DNA from: Hippasteria phrygiana
Lineage: Eukaryota > Echinodermata > Asteroidea > Valvatida > Goniasteridae
NCBI GenBank assembly: GCA_037893225.1
Contig: JAZGUH010000204.1
Coordinates: forward strand, 1,178,001 to 1,242,000
DNA length: 64,000 bases
Reading direction: 5' to 3'
A model generated the notes under the pieces. That model saw only the letters and a list, made by a program, of their open reading frames with translations, was not told the DNA's origin and did no database searches. This document shows positions 7,191-19,690 of this stretch, in pieces; position 1 is the stretch's first letter, and every line of letters starts with the position of its first letter. Both the position numbers and the translations under genes were made by a program.

Positions 7191-9974
7191 AACACTTGTG
7201 GAAAAAATTCAAACCTCGCAATGTTTATTTTCTTTCCGGCCAACATCTGTCTACATATTACCGTCTATTTATTGCTCCATGCATGTCAAATTCCCTGGGG
7301 TATGGACTTGCTTTACTCATTCATAATTGCATGAAATATCAACCAAATTCAGTAATTTTGACATGTATGTATAGCTTAGATCTGGCGCTACATGTTGCAA
7401 TCATCGGCGGCTTCTTAGAGTTAACACTTGTGGAGAAAATTCAAACCTCGCAATGTTTATTTTCTTTCCGGCCAACATCTGTGTACATATTACCGTCTAT
7501 TTATTGCTCCATGCATGTCAAATTCCCTGGGGTATGGACTTGCTTTATTCATTCATAATTGCATGAAATATCAACCAAATGCAGTATTTTTGACATGTAT
7601 GGATAGCTTAGATCTGGCGCTACATGTTGCAATCATCGGCGGCTTCCTAGAGTTAAAACTTGTGGAGAAAATTCAAACCTCGCAATGTTTATTTTCTTTC
7701 CGGCCAACATATGTGTGCATGTTACCGTCTATTTATTGCTCCATGCATGTCAAATTCCCTGGGGTATAGACTTGCTTTACTCATTCAAAATTGCATGAAA
7801 TATCAACCAAATCCAGTAATTTTGACATGTATGTATATCTTAGATCTGGCGCTACATGTTGCAATTATCGGCGGCTTCTTAGGGTTAAAACTTGTGGAGA
7901 AAATTCAAACCTCGCAATGTTTATTTTCTTTCCGGCCAACATCTGTGTGCATGTTACCGTCTATTTATTGCTCCATGCATGTCAAATTCCCTGGGGTATG
8001 GACTTGCTTTACTCATTCATAATTGCATGAAATATCAACCAAATACAGTAATTTTGACATGTATGGATAGCTTAGATCTGGCGCTACATGTTGCAATTAT
8101 CGGCGGCTTCTTAGAATTAACACTTGTGGAGAAAATTCAAACCTCGCAATGTTTATTTTCTTTCCGGCGAACATCTGTGTACATATTACCGTCTATTTAT
8201 TGCTCCATGCATGTCAAATTCCCTGGGGTATGGACTTGCTTTACTCATTCATAATTGCATGAAATATCAACCAAATCCAGTAATTTTGACATGTATGTAT
8301 AGCTTAGATCTGGCGCTACATGTTGCAATCATCGGCGGCTTCCCAGAGTTAAAACTTGTAGAGAAAATTCGAACCTCGCAATGTTTATTTTCTTTCCGGC
8401 CAACATCTGTGTACATATTACCGTCTATTTATTGCTCCATGCCTGTCAAATTCCCTGGGGTATGGACTTGCTTTACTCATTCATAATTGCATGAAATATC
8501 AACCAAATTCAGTAATGTTGACATGTATGTATAGCTTAGATCTGGCGCTACATGTTGCAATTATCGGCGGCTTCTTAGAGTTAAAACTTGTGGAGAAAAT
8601 TCAAACCTCGCAATGTTTATTTTCTTTCCGGCCAACATCTGTGTACATATTACCGTCTATTTATTGCTCCATGCGTGTCAAATTCCCTGGGGTATGGACT
8701 TGCTTTACTCATTCATAATTGCATGAAATATCAACCAAATACAGTTATTTTGACATGTATGGATAGCTTAGATCTGGCGCTACATGTTGCAATTATCGGC
8801 GGCTTCTTAGAGTTAACACTTGTGGAGAAAATTCAAACCTCGCAATGTTTATTTTCTTTCCGGCCACCATCTGTGTGCATATTACCTTTTATTTATTGCT
8901 CCATGCCTGTCAAATTCCCTGGGGTATGGACTTGCTTTACTCATTCATAATTGCATGAAATATCAACCAAATGCAGTAATTTTGACTTGTATGTATAGCT
9001 TAGATCTGGCGCTACATGTTGCAATCATCGGCGGCTTCCCAGAGTTAAAACTTGTAGAGAAAATTCAAACCTCGCAATGTTTATTTTCTTTCCGGCCAAC
9101 ATCTGTGTACATGTTACCGTCTATTTATTGCTCCATGCCTGTCAAATTCCCTGGGGTATGGACTTGCTTTACTCATTCATAATTGCATGAAATATCAACC
9201 AAATGCAGTAATTTTGACTTGTATGTATAGCTTAGATCTGGCGCTACATGTTGCAATCACCGGCGGCTTCCCAGAGTTAAAACTTGTAGAGAAAATTCAA
9301 ACCTCGCAATGTTTATTTTCTTTCCGGCCAACATCTGTGTACATATTACCGTCTATTTATTGCTCCATGCATGTCAAATTCCCTGGGGTATGGACTTGCT
9401 TTACTCATTCATAATTGCATGAAATATCAACCAAATTCAGTAATTTTGACATGTATGGATAGCTTAGATCTGGCGCTACATGTTGCAATTATCGGCGGCT
9501 TCTTAGAGCTGACACTTGTAGAGAAAAATCAAACCTCGCAATGTTTATTTTCTTTCCGGCCACCATCTGTGTGCATATTACCTTTTATTTATTGCTCCAT
9601 GCCTGTCAAATTCCCTGGGGTATGGACTTGCTTTACTCATTCATAATTGCATGAAATATCAACCAAATGCAGTAATTTTGACATGTATGTATAGCTTAGA
9701 TCTGGCGCAACATGTTGCAATCATCGGCGGCTTCTTAGAGTTCAAACTTGTAGAGAAAATTCGAACCTCGCAATGTTTATTTTCTTTCCGGCCAACATCT
9801 GTGTACATATTACCGTCTATTTATTGCTCCATGCCTGTCAAATTCCCTGGGGTATGGACTTGCTTTACTCATTCATAATTGCATGAAATATCAACCAAAT
9901 TCAGTAATGTTGACATGTATGTATAGCTTAGATCTGGCGCTACATGTTGCAATTATCGGCGGCTTCTTAGAGTT
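7191..9974 (+). repeat. HOR block C1, T1 to T12 in order
   Basis: Twelve monomers in the full order T1-T12. It matches bases 1 onward at offset 7190, but lacks block A/B private marks: T4 has GCTTTACTC, T5 has CATTCATAA and T12 (9743) is full length. T1 has a private G to C at 7251 (TCTGTCTACA). The T12 at 9743 is followed by a T6-type 3' half (AGTAATGTTG), which re-enters the cycle at T7. Confidence 0.9.
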
Positions 9975-11366
9975 AAAACTTGTGGAGAAAATTCAAACCT
10001 CGCAATGTTTATTTTCTTTCCGGCCAACATCTGTGTACATATTACCGTCTATTTATTGCTCCATGCGTGTCAAATTCCCTGGGGTATGGACTTGCTTTAC
10101 TCATTCATAATTGCATGAAATATCAACCAAATACAGTTATTTTGACATGTATGGATAGCTTAGATCTGGCGCTACATGTTGCAATTATCGGCGGCTTCTT
10201 AGAGTTAACACTTGTGGAGAAAATTCAAACCTCGCAATGTTTATTTTCTTTCCGGCCACCATCTGTGTGCATATTACCTTTTATTTATTGCTCCATGCCT
10301 GTCAAATTCCCTGGGGTATGGACTTGCTTTACTCATTCATAATTGCATGAAATATCAACCAAATGCAGTAATTTTGACTTGTATGTATAGCTTAGATCTG
10401 GCGCTACATGTTGCAATCATCGGCGGCTTCCCAGAGTTAAAACTTGTAGAGAAAATTCAAACCTCGCAATGTTTATTTTCTTTCCGGCCAACATCTGTGT
10501 ACATGTTACCGTCTATTTATTGCTCCATGCCTGTCAAATTCCCTGGGGTATGGACTTTCTTTACTCATTCATAATTGCATGAAATATCAACCAAATGCAG
10601 TAATTTTGACTTGTATGTATAGCTTAGATCTGGCGCTACATGTTGCAATCACCGGCGGCTTCCCAGAGTTAAAACTTGTAGAGAAAATTCAAACCTCGCA
10701 ATGTTTATTTTCTTTCCGGCCAACATCTGTGTACATATTACCGTCTATTTATTGCTCCATGCATGTCAAATTCCCTGGGGTATGGACTTGCTTTACTCAT
10801 TCATAATTGCATGAAATATCAACCAAATTCAGTAATTTTGACATGTATGGATAGCTTAGATCTGGCGCTACATGTTGCAATTATCGGCGGCTTCTTAGAG
10901 CTGACACTTGTAGAGAAAAATCAAACCTCGCAATGTTTATTTTCTTTCCGGCCACCATCTGTGTGCATATTACCTTTTATTTATTGCTCCATGCCTGTCA
11001 AATTCCCTGGGGTATGGACTTGCTTTACTCATTCATAATTGCATGAAATATCAACCAAATGCAGTAATTTTGACATGTATGTATAGCTTAGATCTGGCGC
11101 AACATGTTGCAATCATCGGCGGCTTCTTAGAGTTCAAACTTGTAGAGAAAATTCGAACCTCGCAATGTTTATTTTCTTTCCGGCCAACATCTGTGTACAT
11201 ATTACCGTCTATTTATTGCTCCATGCCTGTCAAATTCCCTGGGGTATGGACTTGCTTTACTCATTCATAATTGCATGAAATATCAACCAAATGCAGTAAT
11301 TTTGACTTGTATGTATAGCTTAGATCTGGCGCTACATGTTGCAATCACCGGCGGCTTCCCAGAGTT
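9975..11366 (+). repeat. HOR block C2, second copy of T7-T12 (6-mer, 1392 bp)
   Basis: T7 T8 T9 T10 T11 T12 repeat the last six monomers of C1 at offset 1392. A private G to T (GGACTTTCTTTAC, about 10557) marks the T9 at 10439. After T12 the 3' half is that of T9 (GACTTGT, ATCACCGG), re-entering at T10. Confidence 0.9.
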
Positions 11367-12062
11367 AAAACTTGTAGAGAAAATTCAAACCTCGCAATGT
11401 TTATTTTCTTTCCGGCCAACATCTGTGTACATATTACCGTCTATTTATTGCTCCATGCATGTCAAATTCCCTGGGGTATGGACTTGCTTTACTCATTCAT
11501 AATTGCATGAAATATCAACCAAATTCAGTAATTTTGACATGTATGGATAGCTTAGATCTGGCGCTACATGTTGCAATTATCGGCGGCTTCTTAGAGCTGA
11601 CACTTGTAGAGAAAAATCAAACCTCGCAATGTTTATTTTCTTTCCGGCCACCATCTGTGTGCATATTACCTTTTATTTATTGCTCCATGCCTGTCAAATT
11701 CCCTGGGGTATGGACTTGCTTTACTCATTCATAATTGCATGAAATATCAACCAAATGCAGTAATTTTGACATGTATGTATAGCTTAGATCTGGCGCAACA
11801 TGTTGCAATCATCGGCGGCTTCTTAGAGTTCAAACTTGTAGAGAAAATTCGAACCTCGCAATGTTTATTTTCTTTCCGGCCAACATCTGTGTACATATTA
11901 CCGTCTATTTATTGCTCCATGCCTGTCAAATTCCCTGGGGTATGGACTTGCTTTACTCATTCATAATTGCATGAAATATCAACCAAATTCAGTAATTTTG
12001 ACATGTATGTATAGCTTAGATCTGGCGCTACATGTTGCAATTATCGGCGGCTTCTTAGGGTT
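11367..12062 (+). repeat. HOR block C3, third copy of T10-T12 (3-mer, 696 bp)
   Basis: T10 T11 T12 repeat the preceding three monomers at offset 696. This is a local triplication within the nested series T7-T12, T7-T12, T10-T12, consistent with unequal exchange at whole-monomer registers. Confidence 0.9.
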
Positions 12063-14600
12063 AAAACTTGTGGAGAAAATTCAAACCTCGCAATGTTTAT
12101 TTTCTTTCCGGCCAACATCTGTGTGCATGTTACCGTCTATTTATTGCTCCATGCATGCCAAATTCCCTGGGGTATGGACTTGCTTTACTCATTCATAATT
12201 GCATGAAATATCAACTAAATCCAGTAATTTTGACATGTATGTATAGCTTAGATCTGGCGCTACATGTTGCAATTATCGGCGGCTTCTTAGAGTTAAAACT
12301 TGTGGAGAAAATTCAAACCTCGCAATGTTTATTTTCTTTCCGGCCAACATCTGTGTACATATTACCGTCTATTTATTGCTCCATGCGTGTCAAATTCCCT
12401 GGGGTATGGACTTGCTTTACTCATTCATAATTGCATGAAATATCAACCAAATACAGTTATTTTGACATGTATGGATAGCTTAGATCTGGCGCTACATGTT
12501 GCAATTATCGGCGGCTTCTTAGAGTTAACACTTGTGGAGAAAATTCAAACCTCGCAATGTTTATTTTCTTTCCGGCCACCATCTGTGTGCATATTACCTT
12601 TTATTTATTGCTCCATGCCTGTCAAATTCCCTGGGGTATGGACTTGCTTTACTCATTCATAATTGCATGAAATATCAACCAAATGCAGTAATTTTGACTT
12701 GTATGTATAGCTTAGATCTGGCGCTACATGTTGCAATCATCGGCGGCTTCCCAGAGTTAAAACTTGTAGAGAAAATTCAAACCTCGCAATGTTTATTTTC
12801 TTTCCGGCCAACATCTGTGTACATGTTACCGTCTATTTATGGCTCCATGCCTGTCAAATTCCCTGGGGTATGGACTTGCTTTACTCATTCATAATTGCAT
12901 GAAATATCAACCAAATGCAGTAATTTTGACTTGTATGTATAGCTTAGATCTGGCGCTACATGTTGCAATCACCGGCGGCTTCCCAGAGTTAAAACTTGTA
13001 GAGAAAATTCAAACCTCGCAATGTTTATTTTCTTTCCGGCCAACACCTGTGTACATATTACCGTCTATTTATTGCTCCATGCATGTCAAATTCCCTGGGG
13101 TATGGACTTGCTTTACTCATTCATAATTGCATGAAATATCAACCAAATTCAGTAATTTTGACATGTATGGATAGCTTAGATCTGGCGCTACATGTTGCAA
13201 TTATCGGCGGCTTCTTAGAGCTGACACTTGTAGAGAAAAATCAAACCTCGCAATGTTTATTTTCTTTCCGGCCACCATCTGTGTGCATATTACCTTTTAT
13301 TTATTGCTCCATGCCTGTCAAATTCCCTGGGGTATGGACTTGCTTTACTCATTCATAATTGCATGAAATATCAACCAAATGCAGTAATTTTGACATGTAT
13401 GTATAGCTTAGATCTGGCGCAACATGTTGCAATCATCGGCGGCTTCTTAGAGTTCAAACTTGTAGAGAAAATTCGAACCTCGCAATGTTTATTTTCTTTC
13501 CGGCCAACATCTGTGTACATATTACCGTCTATTTATTGCTCCATGCCTGTCAAATTCCCTGGGGTATGGACTTGCTTTACTCATTCATAATTGCATGAAA
13601 TATCAACCAAATTCAGTAATTTTGACATGTATGTATAGCTTAGATCTGGCGCTACATGTTGCAATTATCGGCGGCTTCTTAGGGTTAAAACTTGTGGAGA
13701 AAATTCAAACCTCGCAATGTTTATTTTCTTTCCGGCCAACATCTGTGTGCATGTTACCGTCTATTTATTGCTCCATGCATGCCAAATTCCCTGGGGTATG
13801 GACTTGCTTTACTCATTCATAATTGCATGAAATATCAACCAAATCCAGTAATTTTGACATGTATGTATAGCTTAGATCTGGCGCTACATGTTGCAATTAT
13901 CGGCGGCTTCTTAGAGTTAAAACTTGTGGAGAAAATTCAAACCTCGCAATGTTTATTTTCTTTCCGGCCAACACCTGTCTATTTATTGCTCCATGCATGT
14001 CAAATTCCCTGGGGTATGGACTTGCTTTACTCATTCATAATTGCATGAAATATCAACCAAATACAGTAATTCTGACATGTATGGATAGCTTAGATCTGGC
14101 GCTACATGTTGCAATTATCGGCGGCTTCTTAGAGTTAAAACTTGTGGAGAAAATTCAAACCTCGCAATGTTTATTTTCTTTCCGGCCACCATCTGTGTGC
14201 ATATTATCTTTTATTTATTGCTCCATGCCTGTCAAATTCCCTGGGGTATGGACTTGCTTTACTCATTCATAATTGCATGAAATATCAACCAAATGCAGTA
14301 ATTTTGACTTGTATGTATAGCTTAGATCTGGCGCTACATGTTGCAATCATCGGCGGCTTCCCAGAGTTAAAACTTGTAGAGAAAATTCAAACCTCGCAAT
14401 GTTTATTTTCTTTCCGGCCAACATCTGTGTACATGTTACCGTCTATTTATTGCTCCATGCCTGTCAAATTCCCTGGGGTATGGACTTGCTTTACTCATTC
14501 ATAATTGCATGAAATATCAACCAAATTCAGTAATTTTGACATGTATGTATAGCTTAGATCTGGCGCTACATGTTGCAATTATCGGCGGCTTCTTAGGGTT
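12063..14600 (+). repeat. HOR blocks C4 and C5, T13-T7-T8-T9-T10-T11-T12 and a shortened repeat
   Basis: 12063-13686 is the 7-mer T13 T7 T8 T9 T10 T11 T12. At offset 1624 it restarts at 13687 as T13, a T7-position monomer with a 14-bp deletion, T8 and T9. At 14601 the order leaves for T4. Private changes include ATCAACTAAAT near 12215 and TATGGCTCC near 12841. Confidence 0.9.
13919..14136 (+). repeat. 218-bp monomer with 14-bp deletion (first copy)
   Basis: It reads ACACCTGTCTATT at 13971-13983 where full monomers have TCTGTGTACATATTACCGTCT. The 14 bases between the two GT dinucleotides are missing, so the deletion ends share a 2-bp GT microhomology. The deletion lies in the T7 position but the monomer has GCATGTC. 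The following 3' half has AGTAATTCTGAC, which also occurs after both other deletion copies. Confidence 0.93.
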
Positions 14601-17600
14601 AAAACTTGTGGAGAAAATTCAAACCTCGCAATGTTTATTTTCTTTCCGGCCAACATCTGTGTGCATGTTACCGTCTATTTATTGCTCCATGCATGTCAAA
14701 TTCCCTGGGGTATGGACTTGCTTTACTCATTCATAATTGCATGAAATATCAACCAAATACAGTAATTTTGACATGTATGGATAGCTTAGATCTGGCGCTA
14801 CATGTTGCAATTATCGGCGGCTTCTTAGAATTAACACTTGTGGAAAAAATTCAAACCTCGCAATGTTTATTTTCTTTCCGGCCAACATCTGTGTACATAT
14901 TACCGTCTATTTATTGCTCCATGCATGTCAAATTCCCTGGGGTATGGACTTGCTTTACTCATTCATAATTGCATGAAATATCAACCAAATTCAGTAATTT
15001 TGACATGTATGTATAGCTTAGATCTGGCGCTACATGTTGCAATCATCGGCGGCTTCTTAGAGTTAACACTTGTGGAGAAAATTCAAACCTCGCAATGTTT
15101 ATTTTCTTTCCGGCCAACATCTGTGTACATATTACCGTCTATTTATTGCTCCATGCATGTCAAATTCCCTGGGGTATGGACTTGCTTTATTCATTCATAA
15201 TTGCATGAAATATCAACCAAATGCAGTATTTTTGACATGTATGGATAGCTTAGATCTGGCGCTACATGTTGCAATCATCGGCGGCTTCCTAGAGTTAAAA
15301 CTTGTGGAGAAAATTCAAACCTCGCAATGTTTATTTTCTTTCCGGCCAACATATGTGTGCATGTTACCGTCTATTTATTGCTCCATGCATGTCAAATTCC
15401 CTGGGGTATAGACTTGCTTTACTCATTCAAAATTGCATGAAATATCAACCAAATCCAGTAATTTTGACATGTATGTATATCTTAGATCTGGCGCTACATG
15501 TTGCAATTATCGGCGGCTTCTTAGGGTTAAAACTTGTGGAGAAAATTCAAACCTCGCAATGTTTATTTTCTTTCCGGCCAACATCTGTGTGCATGTTACC
15601 GTCTATTTATTGCTCCATGCATGTCAAATTCCCTGGGGTATGGACTTGCTTTACTCATTCATAATTGCATGAAATATCAACCAAATACAGTAATTTTGAC
15701 ATGTATGGATAGCTTAGATCTGGCGCTACATGTTGCAATTATCGGCGGCTTCTTAGAATTAACACTTGTGGAGAAAATTCAAACCTCGCAATGTTTATTT
15801 TCTTTCCGGCGAACATCTGTGTACATATTACCGTCTATTTATTGCTCCATGCATGTCAAATTCCCTGGGGTATGGACTTGCTTTACTCATTCATAATTGC
15901 ATGAAATATCAACAAAATCCAGTAATTTTGACATGTATGTATAGCTTAGATCTGGCGCTACATGTTGCAATCATCGGCGGCTTCCCAGAGTTAAAACTTG
16001 TAGAGAAAATTCGAACCTCGCAATGTTTATTTTCTTTCCGGCCAACATCTGTGTACATATTACCGTCTATTTATTGCTCCATGCCTGTCAAATTCCCTGG
16101 GGTATGGACTTGCTTTACTCATTCATAATTGCATGAAATATCAACCAAATTCAGTAATGTTGACATGTATGTATAGCTTAGATCTGGCGCTACATGTTGC
16201 AATTATCGGCGGCTTCTTAGAGTTAAAACTTGTGGAGAAAATTCAAACCTCGCAATGTTTATTTTCTTTCCGGCCAACATCTGTGTACATATTACCGTCT
16301 ATTTATTGCTCCATGCGTGTCAAATTCCCTGGGGTATGGACTTGCTTTACTCATTCATAATTGCATGAAATATCAACCAAATACAGTTATTTTGACATGT
16401 ATGGATAGCTTAGATCTGGCGCTACATGTTGCAATTATCGGCGGCTTCTTAGAGTTAACACTTGTGGAGAAAATTCAAACCTCGCAATGTTTATTTTCTT
16501 TCCGGCCACCATCTGTGTGCATATTACCTTTTATTTATTGCTCCATGCCTGTCAAATTCCCTGGGGTATGGACTTGCTTTACTCATTCATAATTGCATGA
16601 AATATCAACCAAATGCAGTAATTTTGACTTGTATGTATAGCTTAGATCTGGCGCTACATGTTGCAATCATCGGCGGCTTCCCAGAGTTAAAACTTGTAGA
16701 GAAAATTCAAACCTCGCAATGTTTATTTTCTTTCCGGCCAACATCTGTGTACATGTTACCGTCTATTTATTGCTCCATGCCTGTCAAATTCCCTGGGGTA
16801 TGGACTTGCTTTACTCATTCATAATTGCATGAAATATCAACCAAATGCAGTAATTTTGACTTGTATGTATAGCTTAGATCTGGCGCTACATGTTGCAATC
16901 ACCGGCGGCTTCCCAGAGTTAAAACTTGTAGAGAAAATTCAAACCTCGCAATGTTTATTTTCTTTCCGGCCAACATCTGTGTACATATTACCGTCTATTT
17001 ATTGCTCCATGCACGTCAAATTCCCTGGGGTATGGACTTGCTTTACTCATTCATAATTGCATGAAATATCAACCAAATCCAATAATTTTGACATGTATGT
17101 ATAGCTTAGATCTGGCGCTACATGTTGCAATCATCGGCGGCTTCCCAGAGTTAAAACTTGTGGAGAAAATTCGAACCTCGCAATGTTTATTTTCTTTCCG
17201 GCCAACATCTGTGTACATATTACCGTCTATTTATTGCTCCATGCCTGTCAAATTCCCTGGGGTATGGACTTGCTTTACTCATTCATAATTGCATGAAATA
17301 TCAACCAAATTCAGTAATTTTGACATGTATGTATAGCTTAGATCTGGCGCTACATGTTGCAATTATCGGCGGCTTCTTAGGGTTAAAACTTGTGGAGAAA
17401 ATTCAAACCTCGCAATGTTTATTTTCTTTCCGGCCAACATCTGTGTGCATGTTACCGTCTATTTATTGCTCCATGCATGTCAAATTCCCTGGGGTATGGA
17501 CTTGCTTTACTCATTCATAATTGCATGAAATATCAACCAAATACAGTAATTTTGACATGTATGGATAGCTTAGATCTGGCGCTACATGTTGCAATTATCG

Positions 17601-17616
17601 GCGGCTTCTTAGAATT
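14601..17616 (+). repeat. HOR block D, 13 monomers
   Basis: Order: T4 T1 T2 T3 T4 T5 T6 T7 T8 T9 T10 T6 T4. Bases 14833-16920 match 7191-9278 at offset 7642, which is 33 monomers less 14 bp. A private change is ATCAACAAAAT near 15910. The T10 at 16921 has GCACGTC and passes through TCCAATAATTTTG into T6, the first appearance of the CAATAA variant that is common at 22-31 kb. Confidence 0.9.
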
Positions 17617-19690
17617 AACACTTGTGGAGAAAATTCAAACCTCGCAATGTTTATTTTCTTTCCGGCCAACATCTGTGTACATATTACCGTCTATGTATTG
17701 CTCCATGCATGTTAAATTCCCTGGGGTATGGACTTGCTTTACTCATTCATAATTGCATGAAATATCAACCAAATTCAGTAATGTTGACATGTATGTATAG
17801 CTTAGATCTGGCGCTACATGTTGCAATCATCGGCGGCTTCTTAGAGTTAACACTTGTGAAGAAAATTCAAACCTCGCAATGTTTATTTTCTTTCCGGCCA
17901 ACATCTGTGTACATATTACCGTCTATTTATTGCTCCATGCATGTCAAATTCCCTGGGGTATGGACTTGCTTTATTCATTCATAATTGCATGAAATATCAA
18001 CCAAATGCAGTATTTTTGACATGTATGGATAGCTTAGATCTGGCGCTACATGTTGCAATCATCGGCGGCTTCCTAGAGTTAAAACTTGTGGAGAAAATTC
18101 AAACCTCGCAATGTTTATTTTCTTTCCGGCCAACATATGTGTACATGTTACCGTCTATTTATTGCTCCATGCATGTCAAATTCCCTGGGGTATAGACTTG
18201 CTTTACTCATTCAAAATTGCATGAAATATCAACCAAATCCAGTAATTTTGACATGTATGTATAGCTTAGATCTGGCGCTACATGTTGCAATCATCGGCGG
18301 CTACCCAGAGTTAAAACTTGTAGAGAAAATTCGAACCTCGCAATGTTTATTTTCTTTCCGGCCAACATCTGTGTACATATTACCGTCTATTTATTGCTCC
18401 ATGCCTGTCAAATTCCCTGGGGTATGGACTTGCTTTACTCATTCATAATTGCATGAAATATCAACCAAATTCAGTAATTTTGACATGTATGTATAGCTTA
18501 GATCTGGCGCTACATGTTGCAATTATCGGCGGCTTCTTAGAGTTAAAACTTGTGGAGAAAATTCAAACCTCGCAATGTTTATTTTCTTTCCGGCCAACAT
18601 CTGTCTATTTATTGCTCCATGCATGTCAAATTCCCTGGGGTATGGACTTGCTTTACTCATTCATAATTGCATGAAATATCAACCAAATACAGTAATTCTG
18701 ACATGTATGGATAGCTTAGATCTGGCGCTACATGTTGCAATTATCGGCGGCTTCTTAGAGTTAACACTTGTAGAGAAAATTCAAACCTCGCAATGTTTAT
18801 TTTCTTCCCGGCCACCATCTGTGTGCATATTACCTTTTATTTATTGCTCCATGCCTGTCAAATTCCCTGGGGTATGGACTTGCTTTACTCATTCATAATT
18901 GCATGAAATATCAACCAAATTCAGTAATGTTGACATGTATGTATAGCTTAGATCTGGCGCTACATGTTGCAATTATCGGCGGCTTCTTAGAGTTAAAACT
19001 TGTGGAGAAAATTCAAACCTCGCAATGTTTATTTTCTTTCCGGCCAACATCTGTGTACATATTACCGTCTATTTATTGCTCCATGCGTGTCAAATTCCCT
19101 GGGGTATGGACTTGCTTTACTCATTCATAATTGCATGAAATATCAACCAAATACAGTTATTTTGACATGTATGGATAGCTTAGATCTGGCGCTACATGTT
19201 GCAATTATCGGCGGCTTCTTAGAGTTAACACTTGTGGAGAAAATTCAAACCTCGCAATGTTTATTTTCTTTCCGGCCACCATCTGTGTGCATATTACCTT
19301 TTATTTATTGCTCCATGCCTGTCAAATTCCCTGGGGTATGGACTTGCTTTACTCATTCATAATTGCATGAAATATCAACCAAATGCAGTAATTTTGACTT
19401 GTATGTATAGCTTAGATCTGGCGCTACATGTTGCAATCATCGGCGGCTTCCCAGAGTTAAAACTTGTAGAAAAAATTCAAACCTCGCAATGTTTATTTTC
19501 TTTCCGGCCAACATCTGTGTACATGTTACCGTCTATTTATTGCTCCATGCCTGTCAAATTCCCTGGGGTATGGACTTGCTTTACTCATTCATAATTGCAT
19601 GAAATATCAACCAAATACAGTAATTTTGACATGTATGGATAGCTTAGATCTGGCGCTACATGTTGCAATTATCGGCGGCTTCTTAGAATT
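17617..19690 (+). repeat. HOR block E1, 9-mer (2074 bp)
   Basis: Order: T1b T2 T3 T6 T7(-14) T8b T7 T8 T9. Private marks are TCTATGTATTG and GCATGTTAAA in T1b, CTTGTGAAGAAA in T2, GGCTACCCAG before T6, and TTCTTCCCGG in T8b. All of them recur in the next block, which shows that the two blocks are copies. Confidence 0.92.
18545..18762 (+). repeat. 218-bp monomer with 14-bp deletion (second copy)
   Basis: It has the same deletion junction as at 13919, here reading CATCTGTCTATT around 18599-18610. It lacks the T to C change seen in the first copy, so that substitution is separate from the deletion. It is followed by AGTAATTCTGAC. Confidence 0.93.
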
